Positions 1 to 9,785 of a DNA stretch of 64,000 bases are shown one piece after another. The stretch spans positions 62,001 through 126,000 of the forward strand of contig JAWKKG010000007.1 of assembly GCA_041393395.1 (NCBI GenBank). The letters run 5' to 3'. A program made the position numbers and the translations under genes. The stretch is from JAGQIB01 sp041393395. Its GTDB lineage: Bacteria; ARS69. Within the stretch, counting starts at the first letter, position 1. Each line of letters begins with the position of its first letter. The notes below the pieces were generated by a model. That model did not search any database, was not told the origin of the DNA, and saw only the letters and a list, made by a program, of their open reading frames with translations.

Positions 1-531
1 ACGACGCTCGTGGCGGTCGCGATCGTCTGGCGCTACCTGTACCATCCCGACGGCATCATCAATCATCTGCTCCGCTCGATCGGCGCGTCGCCCGTCGACT
101 GGCTCGGCAACCCGCGCTGGGCGATGCCGGCGATCATCCTCCTCGCGATCTGGAAGAACTTCGGCTACAACATGCTCATCCTCGTCGCCGGTCTGCAGGC
201 GATTCCCGAGCAGTTGTACGAAGCGGCGGAGATCGACGGCGCCGGCGGCCTCCGGCGCTTCCTCCACGTGACGCTGCCCGGGCTCGGTCCGGTACTGTTC
301 TTCGTCTCCGTGACCACGACGATCGGCTACTTCCAGCTCTTCGCGGAGCCGTACGTGATGACGCAGGGCGGTCCGCTCGGCGCCACGCGCAGCATCATGC
401 TGCTCATGTACGAGGAGGGCTTCCGCTGGTGGCGCATGGGCGACGCGGCAACGCTCGCCACGTTCCTGCTCGGCGTGACGCTCGCAGGCGCCCTCATCCA
501 GATCGCGCTGCGACGGAGGCTGGAGTCGTGA
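1..531 (+). CDS. CUT1 sugar ABC transporter permease, MalF type (5' end outside window)
   Basis: Inner-membrane permease subunit of a carbohydrate-uptake ABC importer of the MalF/UgpA type. The frame is open from base 1, so the N-terminal half lies before the window and 176 residues are visible. Seen: hydrophobic segments and the cytoplasmic EAA loop near bases 229-290 (EAAEIDGAGG, then TLPG), the helix that docks on the ATPase and marks the family. The next gene is the MalG-type partner and its GTG start overlaps this stop codon by four bases, so the two are surely co-translated. The binding protein is not in view and probably lies upstream. The substrate is not shown by the sequence; the GH94, GH1 and GH144 genes downstream suggest a gluco-oligosaccharide, perhaps of the beta-1,2 series. 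Confidence 0.93.
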   Translation, partial: TTLVAVAIVWRYLYHPDGIINHLLRSIGASPVDWLGNPRWAMPAIILLAIWKNFGYNMLILVAGLQAIPEQLYEAAEIDGAGGLRRFLHVTLPGLGPVLFFVSVTTTIGYFQLFAEPYVMTQGGPLGATRSIMLLMYEEGFRWWRMGDAATLATFLLGVTLAGALIQIALRRRLES

Positions 532-1343
532 GGGCGCGCGGCTGGTTCGTACACGGACTCGCGCTCCTCGGCGCGGCGGCCACGCTCGCGCCGCTCTTCT
601 GGATGCTCTCCGCCTCGTTCATGGCTCCGGGGGAGGCGAGCCTGCAACCACCGCCGTGGCTCCCGGCTCATCCGACGCTCGAGCACTACCGCGCGCTGTT
701 CACGCGGCTCGATCTCGCGCGGAACTTCCTGAACAGCGCGGTCATCACCGTCTCCGCGACCGTGCTCTCGGTGCTGATCAACGCGGCGGCCGGCTACGCG
801 CTCGCGAAGCTCGCGTTCCCGGGACGGGAGCGGCTGTTCCGGGCCATCGCGTCGGCGCTCGTGATCCCGGGCCAGGTCGGAATGCTCCCGCTGTTCCTGC
901 TCGTGCGCGAGCTCGGACTCGTGAACACGTGGGCCGCCGTGCTCCTGCCGTACCTCGCGAGTGTCTTCGGGATGTTCCTGATCCGCCAGTACGTGCTCGG
1001 CCTGCCGGACGATCTGCTGGCTGCGGCGCGCGTCGACGGGGCGGGAGAGCTGCGCATCTTCTTCTCGATCGTCCTGCCCTCGATCCGACCGGTGCTCTCC
1101 GCGCTCGCGACGTTCACGTTCCTCACCGCCTGGAACGACTTCCTGTGGCCGCTGATCGTGCTCACGGACGCGCGACGCTACACGTTGCCGGTCGCGCTCG
1201 CGAATCTCGCCGGCGAGCACGTGCAGGACGCGGAGCTGATGATGGCGGGGGCGGTCCTCACCGTACTGCCGGTGGTGGTCGTGTTCCTCTTCTTCCAGCG
1301 CGCGCTGGAGCGCGGCATCCTGGCGGGGAGCGTTCGCGGATGA
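528..1343 (+). CDS. CUT1 sugar ABC transporter permease, MalG type
   Basis: Second permease subunit of the sugar importer, 271 residues, close to the usual 270-300 of MalG/UgpE proteins. The GTG start overlaps the preceding stop (GTGA) and gives a protein beginning VRARGWFVHG, with the first membrane helix right after. About six hydrophobic segments are visible, and the EAA loop appears near two thirds of the length (AAARVDGAGELRIF, then VLPSIRP). It would pair with the upstream MalF-type subunit to form the translocation pore. Its own stop overlaps the ATG of the next gene, a secreted carbohydrate-active protein, which ties uptake and degradation into one transcript. No ATPase gene is in the window, so a shared MsmK-like ATPase encoded elsewhere is likely. 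Confidence 0.94.
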   Translation: MRARGWFVHGLALLGAAATLAPLFWMLSASFMAPGEASLQPPPWLPAHPTLEHYRALFTRLDLARNFLNSAVITVSATVLSVLINAAAGYALAKLAFPGRERLFRAIASALVIPGQVGMLPLFLLVRELGLVNTWAAVLLPYLASVFGMFLIRQYVLGLPDDLLAAARVDGAGELRIFFSIVLPSIRPVLSALATFTFLTAWNDFLWPLIVLTDARRYTLPVALANLAGEHVQDAELMMAGAVLTVLPVVVVFLFFQRALERGILAGSVRG

Positions 1344-4300
1344 GCTCGTGTCGTCGCAGGATTCTCCCGCTCGCGACCGTCGTGCTCGCCGGAGTAGCCG
1401 CCGCCGGATTCGGAGACGCCTCCGCGGAGACGCTGGCGGGCTTCGCCGACTCCACCGCGTGGCGACTGCTGCCGTCGGACGGCGTCGAGGCGGCCTGGGT
1501 CGCGCCCGCACCGGGCGCGGAGGCAGCGGTCCGATTCGCGTTCGGCGGCGGCGGCTGGTTCATCCTGCGCCAGGACCTGGATCTTCCGCTGCCCGCGAAC
1601 TGGGAGTTCTCGTTCCGTGTGGCGGGCGACGCTCCCCCGAACAATCTCGAGTTCAAGCTCGTGGATCCCTCGGGCGAGAACGTGTGGTGGTCCGTGCGGC
1701 GCGACTTCGTGTTCCGGCGGGAGGGCGAGACCGTGCGCGTGAAGAAGCGCCACGTGTCGTTCGCGTGGGGTCCGCGGGGCGGCGGTGACGTCGATCGCCT
1801 CGGCGCGATCGAGATCGCGGTGTCGGCGGGTGCCGGCGGCTCGGGCACGCTGGAGTTCTCGGACCTGCGCTGGCGCGAGTTGCCGGAGCGAACGGGACCG
1901 CCATCCGCTCCCTGGGCGACGGCGACGTCCTTCGCGCCGGATGCCGCCGCCGCGCTCGCGGTGGACGGTGATCCGGCCACCGCCTGGCGGGCGGCGGCGG
2001 GCGATCCGGAGGGGGCGATCACGCTCGCGTTTCCCGGTGGGCGGGAGTTCTCGGCTCTGTTCCTGGACTGGGGAGCGGGCGCGGACGTCGCGTACCGGGT
2101 GGATGCTTTCTCGGCCGGCGTGCGGACTTCCATCGGAATCGCGGAGACCGGGCCTCGTGGCATTCATCGGTACTGGTGCCCGGAGTCGGACGCGGACTCG
2201 CTGCGGATCTCGATCACGTCGGGTGTGGCGGCCCTGCACGAGGTCGAGCTCGTCGCGCCCGAAGACGTCGCGGATCGCAACGCGTTCTTCGGGCTCGTCG
2301 CGTCGCGCGCCCCCCGCGGAACGTTCCCGCGTTCGTTCTCGGGCGAGCAGAGCTACTGGACGATCGTGGGTGCGGACGGGGGGGAGAACGTCGCGCTGTT
2401 CGGGGAGGACGGAGAGCTGGAGCTCGCTCCGGGAGGATTCTCCGTGGCGCCCTGGATCGAGATCGACGGCCGCCGCCAGGACTGGTCGCGGGCGTCCGAG
2501 AGCGCACCGACGCTTGCCGACGCGGGCGCCCCCGTTCCGACCGTGGAGCAGCGCTTCGACGATCACACGCTTCGCGTCACCGCGATTCCCGGGGCGACCG
2601 ACGCCGAGCCGACCGCGGTGCGCTTGCGGGTGGAGAATCAGGGAAGGGTGCGCTCCCGGGTTCGCCTCGGCGTCGCGATCCGGCCGTTCCAGGTCAATCC
2701 GCCCACGCAGTTCCTCGCGGTGCACGGAGGCGCCGCTCGCGTGCGCGATCTCGAGATCGAGGCGGGTGTGGCGATCGTGGACGGGACGCCGCGCGTCGCG
2801 GTGCTCGGTGCGCCGGACGGGGCGGGCGTGGCGGATTTCGAGCGGGGCGAGATCCTCGAGCGCGTTCGCGCCGGAGCACTGCCCGCGTGCACCCGCGTGC
2901 GGGATCCGCTCGAGGCGGCCTCCGGCGCATTCGTGTTCGACCGATCGCTCGCCCCGGGAGAGGTCTTCGAGATCGGGTATCTCGCCACCGCCGGCGATTC
3001 CGTCGTCGTGCCGGAAGAGGCGCGCGACAATCCGGTCGCCTGGCTCGCCGACACCGAACGGGCCGCGGTCGATCGCTGGCGGGATCGCGTGGCACACGTC
3101 CGTCTCGAGTTGCCGGAAGACGCCACGGGACTCGCCGCGACGTTCCGCGCGCAGCTCGCCTACGTCCTCGTGAATCGCGCGGGCCCCGCGATCCGTCCCG
3201 GTTCCCGTTCCTACCGTCGCTCGTGGATCCGGGACGGCGCGCTCACCTCCTCCGCGCTGCTTCGCGCCGGCGAGTTCGACGTGCCGAGGGAGTTCCTGCG
3301 CTGGTACGCGCCGTACCAGTACGAGGACGGCAAGATCCCGTGCGTCGTGGACTGGCGGGGCGCGGACCCGGTGCCGGAGCACGACTCCAACGGAGAGTTC
3401 GTGTTCCTCGTGGCGGAGATCCTTCGCTACACGGGGATCGTGCGCTGGCCGAGGAGATGTGGTCGCGCGTCGCCCGGGCCGTGGACTATCTCGTGGCGCT
3501 CCGCTCGGAGCGCACCGGGCCGGAGTACGACGCGCCGGATCGTGCCGTGTTCCGCGGGTTGATGCCGCCGTCGATCAGCCACGAGGGCTACTCCGCGAAG
3601 CCGATGCACTCCTACTGGGACGACTTCTTCGCGCTGCGCGGATTCCGCGATGCGGCGTGGATCGCCCGCGAGCTCGGTCATGTGCGCGAGGCGGCACGCT
3701 GCGATTCGCTGGCGGCGGCCTTCGCGCGGGACCTGGCGGCATCGATCGAGCTCGCGGGGAAGATCCACGACGTCGACTACGTGCCGGGTTGCGCGGATCT
3801 CGGCGACTTCGATCCGACCTCCACGACGATCGCGCTCTCCCCGACGGGGGCCGAGGACGTGATCTCGGAAGAGCGTCTCCGCGCGACCTTCGATCGGTAC
3901 TGGGACTTCTTCGTTCGCCGTCGCGACGGGGTCGAGCCCTGGGACGCGTTCACGCCGTACGAGCTGCGCAACGTGGGGGCGTTCGTCCGGCTCGGCGAGG
4001 CGGATCGCGCCTGGGAGGTGCTCACCTGGATGATGGAACACCGCACGCCGCCGGGCTGGCGGCAGTGGCCGGAGGTCGTCCGCTCGGATCCGCGCCGCCC
4101 GGGGTTCCTCGGCGACCTCCCGCACACGTGGTGCGGGTCCGACTTCGTGCGCTCGATGCTCGATCTGTTCGCGTACGTCGATGAGGACCTGGGGGCGCTT
4201 CGCCTCGGCCGCGGCGTCCCGTCGGCCTGGCGCGACGCGGAGCGGACCACGGCGGTGCGGGCGCTCCCGACCCCGTGGGGAGAGATCTCCTGGGAGCTCT

Positions 4301-4449
4301 CGGACCGGGGCACGACGCTGCGCATCGAAGGAGAGGCGCGGCCGCCGGGAGGCATCCTCGTGGACTTCCCCTGGCTCCGCGAACCGGTCGTGGTGTCCTC
4401 GCTCCCGACGACGGTCCACCTGCGCGCGTCGCCGACGCAGGCGCGCTGA
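1340..4449 (+). CDS. Secreted discoidin (F5/8-type C) six-hairpin glycosidase-like protein, frameshifted
   Basis: Secreted carbohydrate-active protein of about 1,036 residues once one frameshift is repaired. The ATG overlaps the previous stop (ATGA) and is followed by a signal peptide ending near ASAE. Order seen: a beta-sandwich CBM-like domain (about residues 30-190), a discoidin-like domain (about 195-310, with AVDGDPATAW), a second beta-rich region, and from about residue 595 an alpha/alpha toroid (RSWIRDGALT, EHDSNGEFV, HSYWDDFFALRGF). The frame runs from 1340 to a stop at 3562, but homology-like sequence moves to another frame after codon 699 and continues to 4449. Restoring one G in the run at 3433-3436 joins ...ILRYTG to DRALAEEMW without loss. 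The toroid resembles GH15/GH63-like folds but I cannot assign a GH family. Its place after the sugar permeases suggests it trims or binds the imported glycan. Confidence 0.8.
3433..3436 (+). other. Apparent one-base deletion (frameshift) in a G run
   Basis: The sequence reads ACGGGGATCG. In the frame used since the ATG at 1340 this ends in an out-of-frame tail (IVRWPRRCGR...) and stops at 3562. Adding one G gives T-G-D-R-A-L-A-E-E-M-W and then 330 further residues of plausible toroid. A homopolymer indel, from sequencing or assembly or as a true mutation, explains this best; no classical slippery heptamer is present. Confidence 0.8.
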
Positions 4450-4458
4450 TTCCGGCGC

Positions 4459-5805
4459 TCAGTCCGTTCGTCGGCCGATCACGTCGCGGTAGAACCGCGC
4501 GCTCGACTTCGGCGTGCGACGTCCCGTGGCGAAGTCCACGTGCACGAGGCCGAATCGCTTCTCCGTGCCGAGCGCCCACTCGAAGTTGTCGAGCAGGGAC
4601 CACACGAAGTACCCGCGCACGTCGGCACCGTGATCCATCGCGCGACGGATCGCTCCGAGATGGGATCGCAGGTACGCGGTGCGCTCCGGATCCTCCCAGT
4701 GATCTCCGTTCAGTGATTCCGGCTCGCGCAGTGCGGCTCCGTTCTCGGTGATGTACAGAGGGACGCGTCCGTACCGCTCCGTGAGATCCTCGAGCGTGCG
4801 CGTGAGCCCCGCGGGGAAGATCTCCCAGCCCATGTCCGTGTGCGCGGCACCTTCCACGCGGACGGCGGCCTCGCCCACGAGCCCGGCCGGATCCGCGCGG
4901 ACCACCGCGCGCGTGTAGTAGTTCACGGCGACGAAGTCCACGGGAGCGCGGATCGTGTCCATCTCGGCGGCCGGGAAATCCGGCCAGCCGCCGGGGTAGG
5001 TCTCCCGCAGGATGTCCGGGTAGCGGCCGAGCAGCATGGGATCGAGGAACAGACGGTTCATCGTGGCGTCGACGCGAGCGGTGGCGGCGACGTCCTCCGG
5101 CGAGTCGGAGGCCGGATACTTCGGCTCGATGTTGACGACCGGGCCGATGCGCCCCTCGCGCTCCGCCCGGAACGCGCGGACGGCCTCCCCGTGAGCGAGG
5201 GAGAGGTGGTGGGCGACCCAGGGATACGACGCCGGCTCCCGGAGCAAAGGGGGATGAACGCCTCCGATCCAACCGGCGTACGCGATGACCCACGGCTCGT
5301 TGATCGTGCTCCACCACGTGACGCGATCGCCGAGCGCGCGGAACACGATCCGTGCGTATTCCGCAAAGCGTCCGGGCAGCGCCGCGTCGCGCCAGCCGCC
5401 GGCATCGGCCAGCGGCGCCGGCAGATCCCAGTGATGGAGCGTGACGAACGGTTCGATGCCGCGCTCGAGGAGTGCGTCCACGAGTCGGGAGTAGAAGTCG
5501 AGGCCGCGAGGGTTCGGGGCGCCGGTTCCTCGGGGCTGGATGCGGGGCCACGCGAGGCTCAGCCGGTAGGCGTTCACGCCGAGCCAGTCGAGCAGATCGA
5601 CGTCCTCGCGCCAGCGGCGGTAGTGGTCGCAGCCGGGATCGGCGGTGGAGCCGTTGCGGATGCGACCCGGCTCCGCCACGAATCGCGACCAGTCGGAAGG
5701 GCCGGCGCCGTCGGCGTGGAGCGAGCCCTCGATCTGGAACGCGGACGTGGCCGCTCCCCAGACGAACGAGTCGGGAAACCCGGGAACCTTCGAAGCGGCG
5801 GTCAC
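4459..5805 (-). CDS. GH1 beta-glucosidase
   Basis: Family 1 retaining beta-glucosidase, 448 residues, the normal length for bacterial BglA-type enzymes, without a signal peptide and so cytoplasmic. Seen: the acid/base glutamate in STINEPW (E170) and the nucleophile in YITENG (E354), the N-terminal FVWGAATSAFQIEG motif and the VWSLLDNFEWA aglycone-site motif. It starts with GTG, which overlaps the TGA of the GH94 gene by four bases, with a GGAGG seven bases before it. It would release glucose from short beta-glucosides left by the GH94 phosphorylase. The gene ends only nine bases from the convergent hydrolase gene. Linkage preference cannot be read from the sequence. Confidence 0.96.
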   Translation of the reverse strand: MTAASKVPGFPDSFVWGAATSAFQIEGSLHADGAGPSDWSRFVAEPGRIRNGSTADPGCDHYRRWREDVDLLDWLGVNAYRLSLAWPRIQPRGTGAPNPRGLDFYSRLVDALLERGIEPFVTLHHWDLPAPLADAGGWRDAALPGRFAEYARIVFRALGDRVTWWSTINEPWVIAYAGWIGGVHPPLLREPASYPWVAHHLSLAHGEAVRAFRAEREGRIGPVVNIEPKYPASDSPEDVAATARVDATMNRLFLDPMLLGRYPDILRETYPGGWPDFPAAEMDTIRAPVDFVAVNYYTRAVVRADPAGLVGEAAVRVEGAAHTDMGWEIFPAGLTRTLEDLTERYGRVPLYITENGAALREPESLNGDHWEDPERTAYLRSHLGAIRRAMDHGADVRGYFVWSLLDNFEWALGTEKRFGLVHVDFATGRRTPKSSARFYRDVIGRRTD

Positions 5806-8800
5806 GCGCTACCTCCACGGCCGAGCGTGATCTCGAGCGCGCGGTGACCCGGGGTGGTCGGGAACGGAGCGCGGCAGGTTCCGGCCTCGACCGGGAGCGG
5901 GTTTCCGTCGAGCGTCGCCGCGACGACCTCCTCCGCGCACCCTTCGGGATTGCGCACGACGATTCGCCAGCGGGACTCGTCCGGGGCCGTCCATTCCACT
6001 TCGAAGCCCGGCCACGAGTCGGGGATGTGCGGACTCACGCGCAGCTCGCGGCCGCCGGCCAGTTCCAGTCCGAGAATCGACTCGAGCGCGACCCGGACCA
6101 TCCAGCCGGCCGAACCGGTGTACCAGGTCCAGCCGGCCCGTCCCACGTGAGGTTCCTTGCCGTAGACGTCGGCCGCGATCACGTAGGGCTCCGCGCCGTA
6201 CCGCGCGACATCCTCGGCCGTCTCCGTGTGACGCACGGGACTCAGCAGGTCGAGCCAGCGTGCGGCGCGATCGCGCCAGCCGAGCTTCGCCGCCGCCGCC
6301 ACCACCCAGAGGGCGGCATGCGTGTACTGGCCGCCGTTCTCCCGCACCCCCGGCACGTATCCCTTGATGTAGCCCGGGTCGTGCGGCGTGTGCTCGAACG
6401 GCGGGGTGAGCAGTCGGATGAGCCCGTCTTCTTCCGAGACCAGGTGCCGGGTTGCACTCTCCATCGCCCGCGCGGCGCGCTCCGGCGGCACCGTGTCCGT
6501 CAACACGGCCCATGCCTGCACGAGCGCGTCGATGCGGCACTCGTCGGCATCGCAGGTGCCGAGCGGGGTGCCGTCGTCGTAGTACCCGCGGCGGTACCAG
6601 TCGCCGTCCCAGGCGTTCTCCTCGAGCGCGTCGCGCAGAATCGACCGGTGCGCATCCCAGCGATCGGCGCGAGTCGCGTCTCCGCGCGCACGGGCGATCG
6701 GGGCGAAGCTCCGGAGGACGTCGTCGAGGAAGAACGCCATCCACGCGCTCTCGCCGCGACCGTCGTGCCCCACGCGGTTCATGCCGTCGTTCCAGTCGCC
6801 GGCGCCGAAGAGCGGCAGACCGTGCGCGCCGGTCGTGAGCGAGCGATCGATCGCGCGACAGCAATGCTCGTACAGCGACGCGGACACGCCGGCCGGCTCC
6901 GGTCGCAGGAAGCGTTCGGCCTCCCCGGCCGCCAGCGCCGGGGCGCGGAGGAACGGCACCTCCCGATCCAGGAGCGCGACGTCTCCCGTCGCGGCGACGT
7001 AGCGAGCCGTCTCGCGCGGGAGCCAGAGCAGATCGTCGGCGAAGCGAGTGCGGATGCCGCGACTGTCCGGGGGGTGCCACCAGTGCAGCACGTCGCCTTC
7101 CACGAACTGGTGGGCGGCGTGGCGCAGGATCTGACGACGCAGTCCGGCCGGATCGAGCAGCAGCAGCGACGACGCATCCTGCAGCTGATCGCGGAACCCG
7201 AACGCGCCCCCCGACTGGTAGAACGCGGTCCGCCCGAAGAGCCGACAGGACAGTGTCTGGTATGCGAGCCAGCCGTTCAGGAGGAGGTTCAGCTCCTCGG
7301 ACGGCGTGCGCACGCGGACGCGGGCCAGTCGCCGGCGCCAGCCGGTCACCGCCTCGTGCTCGGCCGCGTCGACGTCGCCGGTGTCGGTGAAGCGATCGGC
7401 CAGCGCCTGTGCCGCCGCGGCGTCGTCGGCGTCGCCCAGCAGGAACGTGACGGTGCGTGTCTCGTCCGGCGCCACGACGAGCGTCGCCCGGAAGACGGCA
7501 CCGGCGCCGGCTCCGAGGCCGTTCCGGGGCGGGACCGCGCCACCGCGCACGACGGCGAGCGGCAGTTCCGGTGAATCGCCGAGGAAGGTCGCGAGATCTC
7601 CCGACGTTTCGCAGCGGTCCGCGCCGATCGCGGCGGCGAACGTCGTGCGCCGCGGGGAGACGTCGAGCGGATTGTGCGCCAGCACGCGCGCGCCCGCGAC
7701 CTCGCTCGCCACGAAACGGGACGTCCCGATCGCGCCGGTCCCGAGAACCAGGCGCACGGCATTCCCGATCGAGAGGCGACGCGCGGTCGATCCCGGGTTC
7801 GTGACGCGGACTCGCGTGAAGCGGACCCGTTCCGTCGCGTGCACGAACATCGTGGTCTCCGTCCGGAGTCCCGACGCCGTGCTCCGGAAGCGGGTCCGGC
7901 CGAATCCGTGACGGACCTCGTAGCCGTCGCCGCCGGGGACCGGTCCCGGTGTCGGCGACCAGACGACACCGGTGTCCTCGTCGCGCAGCCACAGCGCGTC
8001 GTCGATCGGGTCGGACACCGTGTCGTTCGACCACGGGGTGAGACGGTACTCGCGGCTGTTTCCGCTCCACGTGCAGGATGCGCCGGTCTCCGTTACGAGC
8101 ATCCCGAAGTCCTCGTGGGCGATCACGTTGCACCAGGGGAGCGGCGGCAGCGGGAGGGATCCGTCGCGGGCGCGGGGCAGGCGGATCACGTACTCCTCGC
8201 CGTCCGGCGAGAAGCCGCCCCAGCCGTTGAACCGGACCAGCGCCTCCGTCCCCGCGAAGACGGAGCCGTTCGACGCCGGCGACATCGCGGGCCCTGCCGT
8301 CCGCGCGCGCGGACGAGGCCCTCCGGGCGATGTCGGGTCGGGCGCGTCGGGGAGTGCGTCGTCCACCACGAGGCCGGCCAGGGACTCGAGCCCCTCGCGC
8401 GCGGTCGGCGAGAGCCGGGCGGGGGAGACGGAACGGAACCCGAGACCGCGCAGCGAGGAGGGGATCTCCCCGCGGAGGAACACGACGTCGATCGGGAGCC
8501 CCAGTTCGCTCCAGTGGCGGAAGACCGCGTGGAGTCGTTCGCTGGGATTCTCCGAGCGAACGAGCACGAACGGACGGTCCGCGCGAAGTTCGAGCGACGA
8601 GGATTCCGGCGCCGCCGCTGCGGCCTGGCCGGCGGTGATCGTCCGGGGCGCGCACTCGCGTTCGGCGAGGAGCCGGGCCGCCCACGCGAGACCGCGCTCG
8701 GCGTCGACGTCGGAAAGCGAGAGGCGGGCCCGGCGATCGCGCTCGGCTTCGGCGGCGTCCTCGGGAGCGGGCGAGTTCGCGCGGAGTCGCGCCAGGGTCG

Positions 8801-9593
8801 CGAGTGCCGCCTCGCGGGTCTCCCCGATCATCCAGGCGAACGTGAACGTGCGAGTTTGCCCCGGCGTCAGCCGGCACCGCACGGCCAGCGCGAGCGCGGG
8901 GTCCAGAACGTTGCCGACCCGCCCCGGCGCGGTGGGCGGGGCGGGAACGTGCGCCAGGCGCCGGCCGAGGAGCGCCCGGCGGTCCGTCTCGTATCCGTCC
9001 GGCGTCGCGTCCAGAAGCGCGTGGGCGAGCACCGGATGCCGGTCGCCGGCCGAGCGCGGCCGGCGCGTCACGATCAGCGCTTCCGGTTCGGCCGCCCATT
9101 CGGTCTGCAGGAACAGCTTCGCGAAAGCCGGATGCGAGATCCACTCCGGCTCCTTCGCGAGCGCGATCTCCGCGAAACTCGACACGGCGAAATCGGCCGG
9201 CTCGTTCCCCTCGTTGCGCACGACGATGCGGCGGATCTCCGCGTCCTCCCCGGGAACGATCCAGATCCGCTGCTCCCAGGCGACGGCGTCTCCACCCGTA
9301 CGGAGGACCGCGCCGGGAACGGGCCGCTGCCGCTCCGGCGCCCCCGGCGGGGTTTCCGGTTCCACGGCCGGGTGCACGTCCACCCGCAAACCCTGCGTCG
9401 CCGCGCGGTGAGGATTCCCGTTCCAGGCCGTGATCGCGTACTCGCGCCAGCACGACCGTCCGCCCCCGCCGGGCAGCAGCAGGGTGGTCCAGTCGCCGCC
9501 GCCGAGCAGGGCGGGGCGGTCGGGGGCCGGATCGCGCGGCGGGGCGGTCGCCTCGGCGGGCGGGGTCGAAAGGATCGGTCGGACGGGTTTCAC
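5802..9593 (-). CDS. GH94 glycoside phosphorylase, NdvB-tail type; probable 1,2-beta-oligoglucan phosphorylase
   Basis: Large cytoplasmic GH94 (former GT36) enzyme, 1,263 residues. It splits a beta-glucoside with phosphate to give alpha-glucose 1-phosphate. Seen: an N-terminal supersandwich with the CWREYAITAWNGNPHRA pattern typical of cyclic-glucan-synthase tails, a second one from about residue 440 (CTWSGNSREYRLTPW), and the alpha/alpha catalytic barrel with GAGDWNDGMNRVG near residue 930, whose Asp is the expected proton donor. The GT84 synthase part of NdvB is absent, so this is a stand-alone degrading enzyme rather than a glucan synthase. The GTG at 9593 is chosen because GAGGAAAG lies just before it; the open frame continues upstream without a start context. 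It is co-transcribed with the GH1 gene. Beta-1,2 specificity is inferred from architecture and the nearby GH144; a cellobiose-type activity is less likely because those enzymes are about 800 residues. Confidence 0.85.
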   Translation of the reverse strand: MKPVRPILSTPPAEATAPPRDPAPDRPALLGGGDWTTLLLPGGGGRSCWREYAITAWNGNPHRAATQGLRVDVHPAVEPETPPGAPERQRPVPGAVLRTGGDAVAWEQRIWIVPGEDAEIRRIVVRNEGNEPADFAVSSFAEIALAKEPEWISHPAFAKLFLQTEWAAEPEALIVTRRPRSAGDRHPVLAHALLDATPDGYETDRRALLGRRLAHVPAPPTAPGRVGNVLDPALALAVRCRLTPGQTRTFTFAWMIGETREAALATLARLRANSPAPEDAAEAERDRRARLSLSDVDAERGLAWAARLLAERECAPRTITAGQAAAAAPESSSLELRADRPFVLVRSENPSERLHAVFRHWSELGLPIDVVFLRGEIPSSLRGLGFRSVSPARLSPTAREGLESLAGLVVDDALPDAPDPTSPGGPRPRARTAGPAMSPASNGSVFAGTEALVRFNGWGGFSPDGEEYVIRLPRARDGSLPLPPLPWCNVIAHEDFGMLVTETGASCTWSGNSREYRLTPWSNDTVSDPIDDALWLRDEDTGVVWSPTPGPVPGGDGYEVRHGFGRTRFRSTASGLRTETTMFVHATERVRFTRVRVTNPGSTARRLSIGNAVRLVLGTGAIGTSRFVASEVAGARVLAHNPLDVSPRRTTFAAAIGADRCETSGDLATFLGDSPELPLAVVRGGAVPPRNGLGAGAGAVFRATLVVAPDETRTVTFLLGDADDAAAAQALADRFTDTGDVDAAEHEAVTGWRRRLARVRVRTPSEELNLLLNGWLAYQTLSCRLFGRTAFYQSGGAFGFRDQLQDASSLLLLDPAGLRRQILRHAAHQFVEGDVLHWWHPPDSRGIRTRFADDLLWLPRETARYVAATGDVALLDREVPFLRAPALAAGEAERFLRPEPAGVSASLYEHCCRAIDRSLTTGAHGLPLFGAGDWNDGMNRVGHDGRGESAWMAFFLDDVLRSFAPIARARGDATRADRWDAHRSILRDALEENAWDGDWYRRGYYDDGTPLGTCDADECRIDALVQAWAVLTDTVPPERAARAMESATRHLVSEEDGLIRLLTPPFEHTPHDPGYIKGYVPGVRENGGQYTHAALWVVAAAAKLGWRDRAARWLDLLSPVRHTETAEDVARYGAEPYVIAADVYGKEPHVGRAGWTWYTGSAGWMVRVALESILGLELAGGRELRVSPHIPDSWPGFEVEWTAPDESRWRIVVRNPEGCAEEVVAATLDGNPLPVEAGTCRAPFPTTPGHRALEITLGRGGSA

Positions 9594-9655
9594 GGACTTT
9601 CCTCGACCAGGGTTCGGGGAGCGGTCCGGCCGCCTCCGGTCGGATCGAACGCGCC

Positions 9656-9684
9656 AGCGTAGGACTCCGGGCACGACAGCGCAA
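9656..9684 (-). promoter_or_regulatory. Putative promoter of the GH94-GH1 operon
   Basis: On the minus strand TTGCGC (9684-9679), a 17-base spacer and TACGCT (9661-9656) form a sigma70-like promoter about 60 bases before the GTG start. The -10 fits the TAnnCT pattern of other promoters in this window. Confidence 0.5.
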
Positions 9685-9755
9685 CGGAACGCGGTTCTCT
9701 CGTCCCGTGCGTCGTCCCGATCGACGGGCTCCGGCCGGAGCCGATCACGGCGCGC

Positions 9756-9785
9756 TTGACCTCCGGCCCTTCGGCGGCGGATCAT
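9756..9785 (+). promoter_or_regulatory. Putative promoter of the lacI-type gene
   Basis: TTGACC (9756-9761), an 18-base spacer and GATCAT (9780-9785) make a plausible promoter. Its -10 lies inside the left arm of the palindrome at 9780-9803, the layout expected of a self-repressed regulator gene. Confidence 0.5.

Noticed and set aside
1178..3382. Long antisense open frame opposite the hydrolase gene
   Set aside because: Its product is Arg/Pro/Gly-rich without domain motifs, as expected of the opposite strand of very GC-rich coding DNA; the plus strand shows clear domains.
3431..3440. Programmed -1 ribosomal frameshift in the hydrolase gene
   Set aside because: No X-XXY-YYZ heptamer and no clear pseudoknot downstream; a homopolymer indel is simpler.
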